From Gaiellasilicea sp963705515 (GTDB lineage: Bacteria > Actinomycetota > Thermoleophilia > Gaiellales > Gaiellaceae), in the NCBI GenBank assembly GCA_963705515.1, contig CAVPJV010000004.1:62001-126000 (forward strand): DNA of 64,000 bases, read 5' to 3'. Every line of letters begins with the position of its first letter. Positions within the stretch are counted from its first letter, which is position 1. This document shows positions 44,626 through 54,202 of the stretch, in pieces. The notes beneath the pieces were generated by a model. That model was not told where the DNA came from and ran no database searches. It saw only the letters and a program-made list of their open reading frames with translations. The position numbers and the translations under genes are program-made.

Positions 44626-44684
44626 TGGGCATCCTCGCCGTCGCGTCGGTGGTGATGCTCGTGATCGCGGCAGCTCTGGAGTGA
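44625..44684 (+). CDS. 19-residue hydrophobic mini-ORF, possible transporter subunit
   Basis: ATG shares its A with the stop of the AbgT-type gene (TGATG) and encodes [19 protein letters not shown], a single hydrophobic span. A second mini-ORF (44687-44728, MQDVAAPAASSGR) follows and overlaps the ATG of the next transporter. The arrangement recalls small subunits after NSS transporters, but no such subunit is known for AbgT. May just be coupling sequence. Confidence 0.35.
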   Translation: MGILAVASVVMLVIAAALE

Positions 44685-44724
44685 CGATGCAGGACGTCGC
44701 AGCCCCGGCCGCAAGCAGCGGTCG

Positions 44725-46288
44725 ATGAGCCAGTCGACCATCACCTTCCTGATCCTCGCCGTCACGGTGGCGGTCTTCGTCTGGGACCGGATCCCCGTCG
44801 CAGTCGTCGCGATCGGGACCGCGCTCTCGCTGTGGGCGACGGGCGTGCTCGACCTGGAGCAGGCGCTGGCGGGCTTCGGCGACCCGACCGTCCTCTTCAT
44901 CGCCTCGCTCTTCGTGGTCAGCGAGGCGCTCGAAGCGACCGGCGTGACGGCGCTCGTCGGCCAGGCGCTGATCGCGCGCGTCGGGAACGACCGCACCCGG
45001 GTCGTCGTGCTGACGATGGCGGTCGTCGCCCTCGTCACGGCGTTCATCACCGTCAACGCCTCGGTCGCGGCCCTGACTCCCGTGGTCGTCCTGATGGCCG
45101 TTCGCCTCCGGCGCTCGCCGTCGCAGCTGCTGATGCCGGTCGCCTTCGCCGCGCACGCAGGCTCGCTGCTCGCGCTCACCGGCACGCCGGTCAACGTGAT
45201 CATCTCGGACTACGCCGCCGACGCCGGGGTCGGACGCTTCGGCTTCTTCGAGTTCGCTCTCGTCGGAATCCCCCTCGTGGTCGGGACGATCCTGATCGTC
45301 GTGCTGCTCGGGCACCGGCTGCTGCCGGAGCGCACTCCGCGGGCGATCACGCGCGACTTCAGCGGCCACGCCCGGACGCTCGTCGAGCACTACGAGTTGG
45401 AGGACGCTCCGGACCCACTGCTCACCCGCGGATCCGGCGTGGCCGAGGTCGTGATCCCGCCGCGCTCGGGGCTGATCGGCGAGGCCGTGTTCCCGGGCAT
45501 GGTCACGGACAGCGGCGACCTCGTCGTCCTCGCCCTCCACCGGAAGGGCGAGGAGCTCGCCGGCGAGTCGACCCTGGCCGCCGGAGATGCACTCCTGCTT
45601 CGGGGAGCGTGGGGCGCGCTCGAGGAGCACCTCGCCGATCCGGACGTGCTCGTCGTCGACGAGCCCGAGCTCGTGCGGCGCCAGGCCGTGCCGCTCGGAA
45701 CAGGCGCCAAGCGGGCGCTCGCGATCCTCCTCGGCATGGTCGTCCTGCTCACCACGGGTCTTGTGCCGGCGGCCGTCGCCGGGCTCCTCGCCGCCGGCGC
45801 GATCGTGCTCTCGGGCGTGCTCTCGATGGAGGAGACCTACCGGGCAATCGCCTGGACGACCGTGATCCTCGTCGGCGGCATGATCTCGCTCTCGACCGCG
45901 ATGGTCGAGACCGGCGCGGCCGGGCAGCTTGCCGACCGGCTCGTGGACGTCGTCGGCGACGCCGGGCCGCACGCTCTGCTCCTCGGCCTGTTCCTGCTCA
46001 CGGCGGTGCTCGGCCAGCTGATCAGCAACATGGCGACAGCGCTGATCGTGATCCCGATCGCGCTCTCCGCTGCAGCAGACATGGATGTCTCCGCGAAGCC
46101 CGTGCTGATGGCCGTCGCCGTCTCGGCCGCGGCCGCGTTCCTGACCCCGGTCGCGACGCCGGCCAACCTGATGGTGCTCGGGCCCGGTGGCTATCGCTTC
46201 GGCGACTACTGGAAGCTCGGCCTGCCGCTGCTCGTGCTGTTCGGCGATCGTCGCGGTGTTGCTCGTCCCGGTGATCTGGTCGCCGTGA
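44725..46288 (+). CDS. DASS/SLC13-type anion transporter with TrkA_C domain, one frameshift
   Basis: A permease of the divalent anion:sodium symporter / ArsB superfamily: helices from ITFLILAVTVAVFVWDRIPV, then the first re-entrant motif ITVNASVAALTPVVVLMAV, a central RCK/TrkA_C domain (residues 200-310, LIGEAVFPGMVTDSGDLVVL), and the second half with QLISNMATALIVIPIAL and FLTPVATPANLMVLGPGGY. The frame breaks near 46245 (TTCGGCGATCG); one extra base there hides the natural end IVAVLLVPVIWSP at 46286-46288. Anion substrate unknown (sulfate, dicarboxylate). Confidence 0.85.
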
Positions 46289-46310
46289 GGGGCGATAGGT
46301 TTTGCCTGAC

Positions 46311-47075
46311 ATGCATGCCGCCGCCGCTTCGCTTGCGCTCCTGCTCGCGCTCGGGTTGGCCGCAGGCTGCGGCGGCGGCGACGACGGAGCTGCCGCAGAC
46401 TCGTTCGTCGGCGTGCCGTGGGTTCTCAGCGCGGGCGTGGACGTCGGTGCCGCTGGGGCAGCGCCGAGCGCGACCTTCGCGGCCAAGACGGTCGGCGGCT
46501 CGACAGGCTGCAACCAGTTCACCGCTCCGTACTCCGTCAACGGCGACGCGATGGAGATCGGGACGGTCGCGTCGACCCGGATGGCCTGTCCGCCGCCGGC
46601 CGACGCGGTCGAGCGCGCGTACCTCGCCGCACTCGGGCGGGTGGCAGGCTGGCACCTCGACGGCTCGGAGCTCGTCCTGGTCGACGACGACCACAACGAG
46701 CTGCTCCGGTACGAGGAGGCGTCACTGCTGGGAGACTGGGAGGTGACGGCGTTCCATCGCGGCGACGCCGTCTCGAGCCCGCTGCCGGGGACGACGATCA
46801 CTGCCAGCTTCGCGGACGACGGCTCGCTCACCGGCTCGTCCGGCTGCAACACCTACCGGACGTCGTTCACGCTCGACCGGGCCAGCATCCAGATCGAGCC
46901 GCCGGCAGCAACCCAGAAGGCCTGCGCCGAGCCGGAGGGCGTCTTGGATCAGGAGGCTGCCTATCTCGCCGCGCTTCCGACGGCTGTTCGCTTCCGGCTC
47001 GACGGCGGGTCGCTCTCTCTTCTCGGCGCTGACGGCGCGATCGTCGCCTCCTACACGCGCGCGACGCAGCCGTAG
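46311..47075 (+). CDS. META-domain lipoprotein (two HslJ-like domains)
   Basis: A 254-residue lipoprotein: signal peptide with lipobox LAAGC then GGGDDGAAADS. Two META/HslJ domains follow, each with the (S)(T/S)GCN core: VGGSTGCNQFTAPYSVNG and LTGSSGCNTYRTSFTLDR, and paired late cysteines (MACPPP, KACAEP). HslJ-type proteins are linked to stress and antibiotic tolerance in the envelope. ATG 46311 is chosen since the -10 TAGGTT (46296-46301) abuts the alternative TTG at 46302. Stop overlaps the glutaminase start. Confidence 0.85.
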   Translation: MHAAAASLALLLALGLAAGCGGGDDGAAADSFVGVPWVLSAGVDVGAAGAAPSATFAAKTVGGSTGCNQFTAPYSVNGDAMEIGTVASTRMACPPPADAVERAYLAALGRVAGWHLDGSELVLVDDDHNELLRYEEASLLGDWEVTAFHRGDAVSSPLPGTTITASFADDGSLTGSSGCNTYRTSFTLDRASIQIEPPAATQKACAEPEGVLDQEAAYLAALPTAVRFRLDGGSLSLLGADGAIVASYTRATQP

Positions 47076-48055
47076 TGGACGGCGACTCGCCGTTCGTTTC
47101 CACGGGCGAGCTCCCACCGCCTGATCTCGCGAGCAGGCTCGTCGCCGAGGCGCACGAGCGCTATCGGTCGACCACTGACGGCGCCGTCTCGGAGGTCTAC
47201 CCGGCGCTCGCGCGCGTGCCTCCGGACCTGTTCGGGATCTGTGTCGTAGCGACGCACGGCGCCGTCTTCTCGGTCGGGGACGCCGAGTTCGAATTCGCGA
47301 TCATGAGCGTCGCCAAGCCGTTCGTCTTCGCACTGGTCTGCCAGGCCCTGGGGCCTGAGGAGTCCCGACGCCTACTCGGCGTCAACAGCACGGGCCTGGC
47401 GTTCAACTCGCTGTCGGCGATCGAGCGGAGCGCCGACGGCCGCACGAACCCGATGGTGAATCCCGGCGCGATCGCGGCCACGAGCCTCGTGCCCGGCGCG
47501 GACGCCGACGCGAAGTGGCAGGTCGTGCGGGAAGGCCTCTCCCGGTTCGCGGGCCGTGAGCTCTCGCTCGACGACGAGACGTACCGGTCTGCATCCGAGA
47601 CCAACGCCCGCAACCAGAGCATCGCCCGCCTGCTCGAGAGCTACGGCCGGATCCAGGGCGACCCGGCTGAGGCGACGGATGTGTACACGCGGCAGTCGTG
47701 CCTGAACGTCACGGCGAGGGACCTCGCCGTGATGGGCGCCACGCTCGCGGACGGCGGGGTCAACCCGGTCACGGGCGACCGCGTGGTCGACGCGATCACC
47801 TGCCGGTACACGCTCGCGGTGATGGCGACTGCCGGGCTCTACGAGACCTCGGGCGACTGGCTGTACGACGTCGGGCTCCCCGGGAAGAGCGGCATCGGGG
47901 GCGGAATCGTCACCGTCGCTCCGGGCAAGGGCGGGCTGGGGACGTTCTCGCCGCGTCTCGACCAGGCCGGGAACAGCGTCCGGGGGCAGCTCGCAGCGAG
48001 ATTCGTGTCGAGGCGGCTCGGACTGGACATCTTCCTCTCGAGCCCGGCGGCGTGA
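47075..48055 (+). CDS. glsA: Glutaminase
   Basis: A 326-residue serine-type glutaminase (GlsA family, beta-lactamase-like fold): catalytic Ser-x-x-Lys in FAIMSVAKPFVFAL, substrate loops NPMVNPGAIA, SETNARNQSIA and the late GLPGKSGIGGGIVTV. Converts glutamine to glutamate and ammonia. Normal length for the family. GTG 47075 uses the last base of the upstream stop. Its TGA overlaps the GTG of the Vps62-like gene. Confidence 0.93.
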   Translation: MDGDSPFVSTGELPPPDLASRLVAEAHERYRSTTDGAVSEVYPALARVPPDLFGICVVATHGAVFSVGDAEFEFAIMSVAKPFVFALVCQALGPEESRRLLGVNSTGLAFNSLSAIERSADGRTNPMVNPGAIAATSLVPGADADAKWQVVREGLSRFAGRELSLDDETYRSASETNARNQSIARLLESYGRIQGDPAEATDVYTRQSCLNVTARDLAVMGATLADGGVNPVTGDRVVDAITCRYTLAVMATAGLYETSGDWLYDVGLPGKSGIGGGIVTVAPGKGGLGTFSPRLDQAGNSVRGQLAARFVSRRLGLDIFLSSPAA

Positions 48056-49965
48056 GCAGGCGGCTCATCGGCGTGGCGACGGTGCTCGCGCTCGCCTGCT
48101 GCCCTGTCGCCGCCGCAGACCTCGCCGACGAGACGGCGCTCGCGCAGCGCCACGCCCCCGTCGTCCGGATCGTCGAGCAGCTGGAGGAGTGCGGTCACGG
48201 CGAGCCGTACCGGCCGACCGACGTCGATCTGCTCTTCGACGAGCCGACGGTCGCGCTGCGCGGGCCGTGGAATCCCGTGGATCTCGTGAAGGTGGGGCCG
48301 AAGGCCGACGACCTGGCCGGCCTCTTCGAGTACCACCTCGACTTCCCCGGGAACGCGCTCAACCCGGGTTGCGGCTACGAGACGCTGGGACCGGCGCCTG
48401 CGCGAGGGCCACGAGCCGGCCGTCTACTCCCATGTCGCGACCGACCCGGCGCACCCCGGGAAGCTGGCGCTGCAGTACTGGCTCTTCTACACCTTCAACG
48501 ACTGGAACAACCTGCACGAGGGCGACTGGGAGATGATCCAGCTCCTGTTCGACGCCGACGATGCCGAGGAGGCACTCACCGAGGATCCCGTCTCCGTCGG
48601 CTACAGCCAGCACGAGGGCGCCGAGGCGGCGGACTGGGGCGACGAGAAGCTCGAGCTCGTCGACGGGCGCCGGCCGGTCGTCTACCCGGCCGCAGGCTCG
48701 CACGCGAACTTCTTCGACCCTGCCCTCTACGTCGGCAGCTCCGGCGAGCAGGGCGTCGGCTGCGACGACACGCGCGGCCCGCACCTCGAGCTCGAGCCGA
48801 AGGTGATCACGATTCCGAGCGAGGCGTCGGCCGGCGCCGCCCTGCCGTGGATCACGCTACGAGGGCCGCTGGGGAGAGCTCCAGGACGCGTTCTTCAACG
48901 GGCCCACCGGCCCGAACATGAAGAGCAATGGACCGAGCCGGTCACCTGGTCCGAGGGCTGGCGGCCCCGGGCGTACGCCGTGCCGACCAGCGGCCTGTTC
49001 GGCACCGGCGCGACCGACTTCTTCTGCCAGGCGGTCGAGACGGGCTCTCGCGGCCTGGTCAAGTTCCTGCGCGACCCCGGTCTGACGCTGCTCGTCCTTT
49101 CTGTGATCGTCGGGCTCGCATGGTTCGGCATCGCCCGGACGACCTGGCACCCGATCGCGCCGCTCCGCCTCGCGCGGCGCCGGAGCTGGGGACAGGTGCT
49201 CTCGGCCTCCGGCCGGATGTACGTCAAGCGCGCACGACTCTTCCTCGGGATCGGGCTCCTGCTGATCCCGCTCGGCGTCGTCATCTCGATCCTCCAGGCG
49301 CTCGTGCTGGGCGGCTTCGGGCTGCTCGGCGTCGACACCACGGGTGAGGGGGCCGGCGCCCTCGTCCTGCTCCTGGTCGCGATCGGCCTCACGCTGACCC
49401 TGCTCGGGCTTGCGCTCGTCCAGGCGGCAACCGCCTGCGCGCTGATCCGGATCGACGCAGGCGAGGAGATCGGTCCGGTCGACGCCTATCGCCGCGCGCT
49501 GCGCGCGTTCCGGCCGCTGTTGCGCGCCCTCGGCATCGCGGTCGGCGTCTGGGTCGTGCTGACTGCGACCGCGATCCTGATCCCGGTCGCGATCTGGCTG
49601 GCGGTGCGGTGGTCGCTGCTCGCACCGGTCGTCGAGATCGAGGGTCGAGCCGCGGTCGACACGCTTCGCCGCAGCAATGCGCTCGTCCGCGGCCACTGGC
49701 TGCGCGTCGCCTCGCTCGTCGGAGTCGGCACCGTCGCTCGCGCTGGTCGGCAGGCCCGCTTCTCGGCGCCCTGCTGATCCTCCTCACGGACGCGCCGCCG
49801 GCGCTGCTGAACGTCGTCGCCGGCGTCGTCTATGCGCTCGCGATGCCCTTCGTCGCGCTGACGACCGCCTACGTCTACTTCGACCGGCGCACGCGACTCG
49901 AGCTCGAGCCTGAGCGCGAGAGCCACCCGAGCGAGCTTCCGGCCGAGATCCAGCTCACGAGCTGA
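48052..49965 (+). CDS. Vps62-like exported domain fused to polytopic membrane domain, frameshifted
   Basis: GTG 48052 opens a signal peptide (SRRLIGVATVLALACCPVAA). The N-terminal 320 residues are Vps62-like: AQRHAPVVRIVEQLEECGHG, LQYWLFYTFNDWNNLHEGDW, YPAAGSHANFFDPALYVG. From about 49070 six membrane helices resemble the GPDP-type membrane domain (SGRMYVKRARLFLGIGLLLI, LRRSNALVRGHWLRVASLVG), ending at 49965. Frame changes occur near 48384, 48870-48930 and 49740. It probably binds an extracytoplasmic lipid or glycan; function unknown. Confidence 0.7.
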
Positions 49966-49967
49966 TC

Positions 49968-50000
49968 CCGGCCGGGCGTCGGACTGCGACGCCCGGCCGG
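49968..50000. terminator. Strong bidirectional hairpin between convergent genes
   Basis: Fourteen-base perfect arms (CCGGCCGGGCGTCG and its complement) with loop GACTG. It lies 2 nt after the stop of the Vps62-like gene and 10 nt after the stop of the convergent inositol phosphate synthase gene. No T-tract, but very stable, as typical of GC-rich actinobacterial terminators. Confidence 0.75.
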
Positions 50001-50010
50001 AGTGCCGTGC

Positions 50011-51507
50011 TTACGCGGTCGCCTTCGCCTGCTTGCGCGCGTTCTGGGCGATGAACTTCTCGGTCGCCTCGTACGCCTCGTCGTCGACGATCTGCACCGG
50101 CGGCGACTTCATCAGCCAGCTCGACGGGCCCTCGAGCGCGCCGGCGACGCCGTTGTTCAGCGCCAGCTTCGCCATCCGGACGGCGTCGATCACGATCCCG
50201 GCCGAGTTCGGCGAGTCCCAGACCTCGAGCTTGAGCTCGATGTTCAGCGGCACGTCGCCGAAGGAGGAGCCCTCCATCCGGATGTACGCCCACTTGCGGT
50301 CGGTCAGCCACGGCACGTAGTCGGACGGGCCGACGTGCACGTTGCCCTCGCCGAGGTCGTAGTCGAGCATCGAGGTGACCGCGTTCGTCTTCGAGATCTT
50401 CTTCGACTCGAGGCGGTCGCGCTCGAGCATGTTGAGGAAGTCGGAGTTGCCGCCGACGTTCAGCTGCATCGTCTTGTCGAGATGCACGCCACGCTCGCGG
50501 AAGAGGCTCGTGAGGACGCGGTGGGTGATCGTGGCGCCGACCTGCGACTTGATGTCGTCGCCGATGATCGGCAGCCCCTTCTCCTCGAACCGCTTCTGCC
50601 AGTACGCCTCGCGGGCGATGAACACCGGCATGCAGTTGACGAGCGCGACGCCGGCGTCGAGGCACTGCTCGGCGTACCACTTCGCCGCCGCCTCCGAGCC
50701 GACCGGCAGGTAGCTGACGACGACGTCGGTCTTCGTCTCGCGGAGGATGCCGACGATGTCGTCGGTCTCGCCCGGCGCCTTGGTCACGACCTCGGAGAGG
50801 TACTTGCCGATCCCGTCGTGGGTCATGCCGCGGTTGACGGTGATGCCCGTCTTCGGCACGTCCGCGAACTTGATCGTGTCGTTCGGGTGCGCCCACATCG
50901 CGTCGGCGAGGTCCTTGCCGACCTTGTCCGCGGTGACGTCGAACGCCGCCGTGAACTCGATGTCGGAGATGTGGTAGCCGCCGAGGTTCACGTGCATCAG
51001 GCCGGGGACGAACTGGTCGTCCGGCGCGTCCTTGTAGTACTGCACGCCCTGGATCAGCGAGTTGGCGCAGTTGCCGACGCCGACGATGGCGACGCGCACC
51101 TTGTCCTTGCTGCGGCCCTTGCCGTTGGCCGAGCCGTTGCTCGATCCGTTGGTCGATGCCATGGTGTCCTTTCGATTGGAAGCGAACGGGATCTCGAGGG
51201 CCTCCGAAAGCGTCAGGAGGACGAGGTCGTTGACGTTGAGCTTGCGGCGCCGCGCCCCGGCCTTGAGCTCGCGGCGGAGCTCCGGCGGCATGCGCAGAAC
51301 GACGGCGCCGGCCCCGCCCGGGATCGCCTTGCGCCGGCGGCCGCTGGGAGCGAACGGAATCCCGAAGCGCTCGGCCAAGAGCGCGACGGCGACGTCGTTC
51401 AGGTTCGACTCGCGGCGGGCGACCTCGCGGACGAGGGCACGCTTCACCGAGCCGGGCATGCGGACGAGTACGCTCGTCCGCTCTGATGAAGAAGTGCTAG
51501 CAGCCAA
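50011..51507 (-). CDS. ino1: Inositol-1-phosphate synthase with N-terminal tandem RHH domains
   Basis: A 498-residue fusion. Residues 10-55 and 68-110 are two ribbon-helix-helix-like units ([20 protein letters not shown] and [20 protein letters not shown]), each ending (G/E)IPFA. From residue about 135 the protein is an NAD-dependent myo-inositol-1-phosphate synthase: [20 protein letters not shown] (Rossmann), [53 protein letters not shown] 51507 lies in the operator; an internal ATG at 51162 has AAAGGA upstream and would give a normal 383-residue Ino1. No stop separates the two. Makes inositol for phosphatidylinositol and mycothiol. Confidence 0.88.
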   Translation of the reverse strand: MAASTSSSERTSVLVRMPGSVKRALVREVARRESNLNDVAVALLAERFGIPFAPSGRRRKAIPGGAGAVVLRMPPELRRELKAGARRRKLNVNDLVLLTLSEALEIPFASNRKDTMASTNGSSNGSANGKGRSKDKVRVAIVGVGNCANSLIQGVQYYKDAPDDQFVPGLMHVNLGGYHISDIEFTAAFDVTADKVGKDLADAMWAHPNDTIKFADVPKTGITVNRGMTHDGIGKYLSEVVTKAPGETDDIVGILRETKTDVVVSYLPVGSEAAAKWYAEQCLDAGVALVNCMPVFIAREAYWQKRFEEKGLPIIGDDIKSQVGATITHRVLTSLFRERGVHLDKTMQLNVGGNSDFLNMLERDRLESKKISKTNAVTSMLDYDLGEGNVHVGPSDYVPWLTDRKWAYIRMEGSSFGDVPLNIELKLEVWDSPNSAGIVIDAVRMAKLALNNGVAGALEGPSSWLMKSPPVQIVDDEAYEATEKFIAQNARKQAKATA

Positions 51508-51519
51508 ACTGCTAGCACT
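51493..51519. promoter_or_regulatory. Inverted-repeat operator over the RHH-Ino1 start
   Basis: Eleven-base arms AGTGCTAGCAG and CTGCTAGCACT flank CCAAA, which holds the TTG start. Each arm contains the palindrome TGCTAGCA (51495-51502 and 51510-51517, 15 bp apart). Related GCTAGC occurs at 51532-51537. Paired short palindromes are typical RHH operators, so the encoded RHH domains probably bind here and autoregulate; inferred. Confidence 0.65.
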
Positions 51520-51532
51520 CTAGCTCAGATCG

Positions 51533-52150
51533 CTAGCCGCTGCTGCGGGAGGCGAGCTCGCGGCGGACGTGCAGGATCCGCTGCAGCACGGTGAACCAGG
51601 CGGTCGCGGCCAGCAGGCCGATCGCCCAGGGGAGCACGCCCCACGGCGCCAGCGCGAGCCCGATCGCGATCACGGCCACCCGCTCGGCGCGGGAGCCGAT
51701 ACCGACGTCGCCCTTGATCCCCAGGCCCTCGGCCTTCGCCCGCGCGTAGGGGACGAGGAACGACCCACCCAGCGCGGCGAGGGCGAACGCGAGCGCGAGC
51801 TCGTGGCCGTCGCGCATGAACACGAGCCCGATCGCGCCGATCACGAGCCCCTCGCCGACGCGGTCGAGCGTCGAGTCGAGGAAGCCGCCGAACGGTGTCT
51901 GCTTGCCGCCGGCACGGGCGAGCGCGCCGTCGAGGATGTCGAGGATCGAGCCGACGACGAAGGCGAGCCCGCCGAAGAAGAAGAACCAGTCGCTCCGGTA
52001 CTCGAAGTAGACGAGCACCGCACCGACGGCGCAGAGCGTGACGCCGCCGGCAGTGAGCATGTTCGGCGTCACCCGCGTGCGGGCGAGGCCCGTCATCGAG
52101 CGGGACGCGATCGCCCTCGCGCCGCCGGTGTACGCCTCCTTCAGGCTCAT
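51533..52150 (-). CDS. CDP-alcohol phosphatidyltransferase (likely phosphatidylinositol phosphate synthase)
   Basis: A 205-residue membrane protein with the CDP-alcohol signature: DILDGALARAGGKQTPFGGF then LDSTLDR (DGxxAR...GxxxDxxxD). About six helices. In actinobacteria such enzymes join inositol-1-phosphate to CDP-diacylglycerol (PIP synthase). Proximity to inositol-1-phosphate synthase supports that substrate, though glycerol phosphate is possible. ATG 52150 overlaps the PAP2 stop (ATGA); 25 nt separate its stop from the Ino1 start. Confidence 0.87.
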   Translation of the reverse strand: MSLKEAYTGGARAIASRSMTGLARTRVTPNMLTAGGVTLCAVGAVLVYFEYRSDWFFFFGGLAFVVGSILDILDGALARAGGKQTPFGGFLDSTLDRVGEGLVIGAIGLVFMRDGHELALAFALAALGGSFLVPYARAKAEGLGIKGDVGIGSRAERVAVIAIGLALAPWGVLPWAIGLLAATAWFTVLQRILHVRRELASRSSG

Positions 52151-52896
52151 GCCGGGCGGGCTCGCAGCTGCCGCCAGGGGCGGTACACGATCGCCGCGGC
52201 GATGCCGGCCACGAGGACGCCTGCGGCGACGTCGAGCCAGAAGTGGTTGCCGGTAGCCATCACCGCGAACCAGACCCACGGCGCCCAGGCGAGCCAGAGC
52301 ACCTTCGCCCACCGGCGGCGGACGACGGTCGCCATGACGACGCTGACGATCGTCGCGTCGAGCGCGTGCAGGCTCGGCATCGCCGCGTACGGGTTGGAGG
52401 CGAAGGCGACGAAGGTCGAGGAGTGGTTGACGGTGGAGTGCGCGGCGAGCGTGTCCGTGAACCCGGCCTCCGGGAACATCCGCGGCGGCGCCGTCGGCAG
52501 CAGCACGTAGCCGACGAGGCCGATCAGGTTGCCGACGATCAGCATGTTGCGGAAGCCGTAGAAGCGGTCGTGCGCCTTGAAGTAGACCCACGTCAATGCG
52601 ATCCCGACGACGGCGAACTGGGAGAGCCAGTAGGTGAGCGACGTCGCCTGGATCAGGAGGCTCGACTGCTCGACGACGTGCTGGAAGCTGAGCTCGATCA
52701 TCGAGCCGAGGCTGCGCTGGAAGTCGATGATCCAGGCGCCGTTCGCGAACGCTTCCGCGACCCCCTCGCGGTCGGCGACGCCGCGGGCGAGCTGGTACGC
52801 GAAGTAGAACGCGATCCAGAAGGCGAACTGGAGCGCGAGGTGCGCCCAGCCGCGCGGGAGGCGCCGGGCGGCGACGGTTGCGGTGCTGGCGGCCAC
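52147..52896 (-). CDS. PAP2-family membrane phosphatase / inositol lipid synthase-like
   Basis: A 249-residue protein with six helices and PAP2 motifs: AAMPSLHALDATIVSVVM (SxxH, with catalytic His) and GNHFWLDVAAGVLVAG (second His and Asp). The first helices and NMLIVGNLIGLVGYVLLPTA resemble inositol-phosphoceramide synthase/AUR1-like PAP2 proteins. Here it probably dephosphorylates a phosphatidyl-inositol-phosphate or transfers a head group; inferred from operon with PIP synthase and Ino1. GTG start; -10 TACAAT lies about 9 nt upstream. Confidence 0.85.
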   Translation of the reverse strand: MAASTATVAARRLPRGWAHLALQFAFWIAFYFAYQLARGVADREGVAEAFANGAWIIDFQRSLGSMIELSFQHVVEQSSLLIQATSLTYWLSQFAVVGIALTWVYFKAHDRFYGFRNMLIVGNLIGLVGYVLLPTAPPRMFPEAGFTDTLAAHSTVNHSSTFVAFASNPYAAMPSLHALDATIVSVVMATVVRRRWAKVLWLAWAPWVWFAVMATGNHFWLDVAAGVLVAGIAAAIVYRPWRQLRARPA

Positions 52897-52954
52897 GAAG
52901 GTCGGATTGTACCCCGGCGCCGGTTGGAATCCTCCCTCGGAGGGGGAGCGCGCC

Positions 52955-53950
52955 TCAGCCGCCGATGTAGCTCATCTCGACCTTCGGCAAGTTCACCGTC
53001 GCCTCCGAGCGCAGCTCGGAGTAGCGGTCGGTGCGCTTGCCCCAGATCGCGCTGAGCGCCTGTTGCAGCTCCTCGTCGGAGGCGCCGCCTCGGATCCTCG
53101 CGCGGAGGTCATGGCCGCGAAGCCCGAAGAGACAGGTGTAGAGCCGGCCCTCGGCCGAGATGCGCGCGCGCGTGCAGTCGCCGCAGAAGGGCTGCGTCAC
53201 GGACGCGATCACGCCGATCTCGCCGCTGCCGTCGGCGTAGCGCCAGCGGTTCGCGACCTCGCCGCGGTAGTTCGCCTCGGCCGGCTCGAGCGGCAGCTCC
53301 GACGAGATCCGCTCGACCATCTCGGCCGCCGGGACGACGTCGTCGAGCCGCCAGCCGTTCGTCGCGCCGACGTCCATGTACTCGATGAAGCGGAGCGTGT
53401 GGCCCCGCTCGCGGAAGTAACGGGCCATCTCGACGATCCCGTCGTCGTTGAGGCCGCGCTTGACGACCGCGTTCACCTTCACCGGCAGCCCGGCGTCGGC
53501 GGCCGCCTCGATCCCGTCCAGCACCTTGGACACCGGGAAGTCGACGTCGTTCATCTCGCGGAAGGTCGCGTCGTCGAGCGAGTCGAGGCTGACGGTGACC
53601 CGATTCAGGCCGGCGTCGGCCAGCGCCTGCGCCTTCGCGGCGAGCAGCGAGGCGTTCGTCGTCAGCGTCAGCTCGGCGCCGAGCGGGGCGAGCATCGCGA
53701 TCAGCCGCTCGACGTCCTTGCGCACGAGCGGCTCGCCGCCCGTGAGGCGCAATTTCTCGACTCCGAGCGCAACCGCGGCGCGCGCGACCCGCTCGAGCTC
53801 CTCGAAGGTGAGCAGCTCCTTGCGGTCGAGGAAGCGGTAGTCGGCGCCGAAGACGGACTTCGGCATGCAGTAGACGCAGCGGAAGTTGCAACGGTCGGTG
53901 ACCGAGATGCGAAGGTCGCGCAGCGGGCGCCCGAGCCGGTCCAGGGTCAT
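52955..53950 (-). CDS. moaA: GTP 3',8-cyclase MoaA (molybdenum cofactor)
   Basis: A 331-residue radical SAM enzyme. N-terminal cluster [10 protein letters not shown] (CxxxCxxC), [25 protein letters not shown]-terminal cluster motifs [20 protein letters not shown] then [11 protein letters not shown], and the activating terminal Gly-Gly (SYIGG). All are diagnostic of MoaA, not PqqE. Starts molybdopterin synthesis. -10 TAGGCT ends six nt before the ATG (leaderless). The nearby XdhC gene also belongs to molybdoenzyme maturation. Confidence 0.95.
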   Translation of the reverse strand: MTLDRLGRPLRDLRISVTDRCNFRCVYCMPKSVFGADYRFLDRKELLTFEELERVARAAVALGVEKLRLTGGEPLVRKDVERLIAMLAPLGAELTLTTNASLLAAKAQALADAGLNRVTVSLDSLDDATFREMNDVDFPVSKVLDGIEAAADAGLPVKVNAVVKRGLNDDGIVEMARYFRERGHTLRFIEYMDVGATNGWRLDDVVPAAEMVERISSELPLEPAEANYRGEVANRWRYADGSGEIGVIASVTQPFCGDCTRARISAEGRLYTCLFGLRGHDLRARIRGGASDEELQQALSAIWGKRTDRYSELRSEATVNLPKVEMSYIGG

Positions 53951-53983
53951 GGAGGCAGCCTAGCCGCCCTGGACTGGGGAGCT

Positions 53984-54112
53984 CTAGCCTGCGGACCGCG
54001 GCCGTCGGATCACGATCAGCATCCGCGTGACGTCGTCGACGAGGTTCGTGTGGCGGTGGCCGCCGTTGCCGGAGACGTACGTGGCGCTGTCGCCGGCGGC
54101 GAGCCGCCGCAA
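53984..54112 (-). pseudogene. Cupin-like C-terminal fragment or small protein
   Basis: A short frame from a possible TTG: RRLAAGDSATYVSGNGGHRH then TNLVDDVTRMLIVIRRPRSAG. The pattern LAAGDSATY...HRHTN...LIVIRRP looks like the last third of a cupin barrel with metal-binding His. The rest of a cupin is absent; upstream lies the promoter of the cupredoxin. Likely a truncated remnant. Confidence 0.35.
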
Positions 54113-54202
54113 TCGACCGGAATTTGTCCAGGATGCTGGAGCTTCGTCTAAGCTGCAGCCCGGTAGTTCACGGGGTTTCCGCACACAGGAGGGTTCTTGA
54201 GC

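Noticed and set aside
50011..51507. RHH and Ino1 as two separate genes
   Set aside because: No stop codon lies between them in the given frame, and shifting the frame does not give a nearby stop either; kept as fusion with an alternative internal start.
52955..53950. PqqE (PQQ synthesis) for the radical SAM enzyme
   Set aside because: The terminal Gly-Gly, the second cluster motif CGDCTRAR and the overall match are those of MoaA; no pqqA-D neighbours exist.
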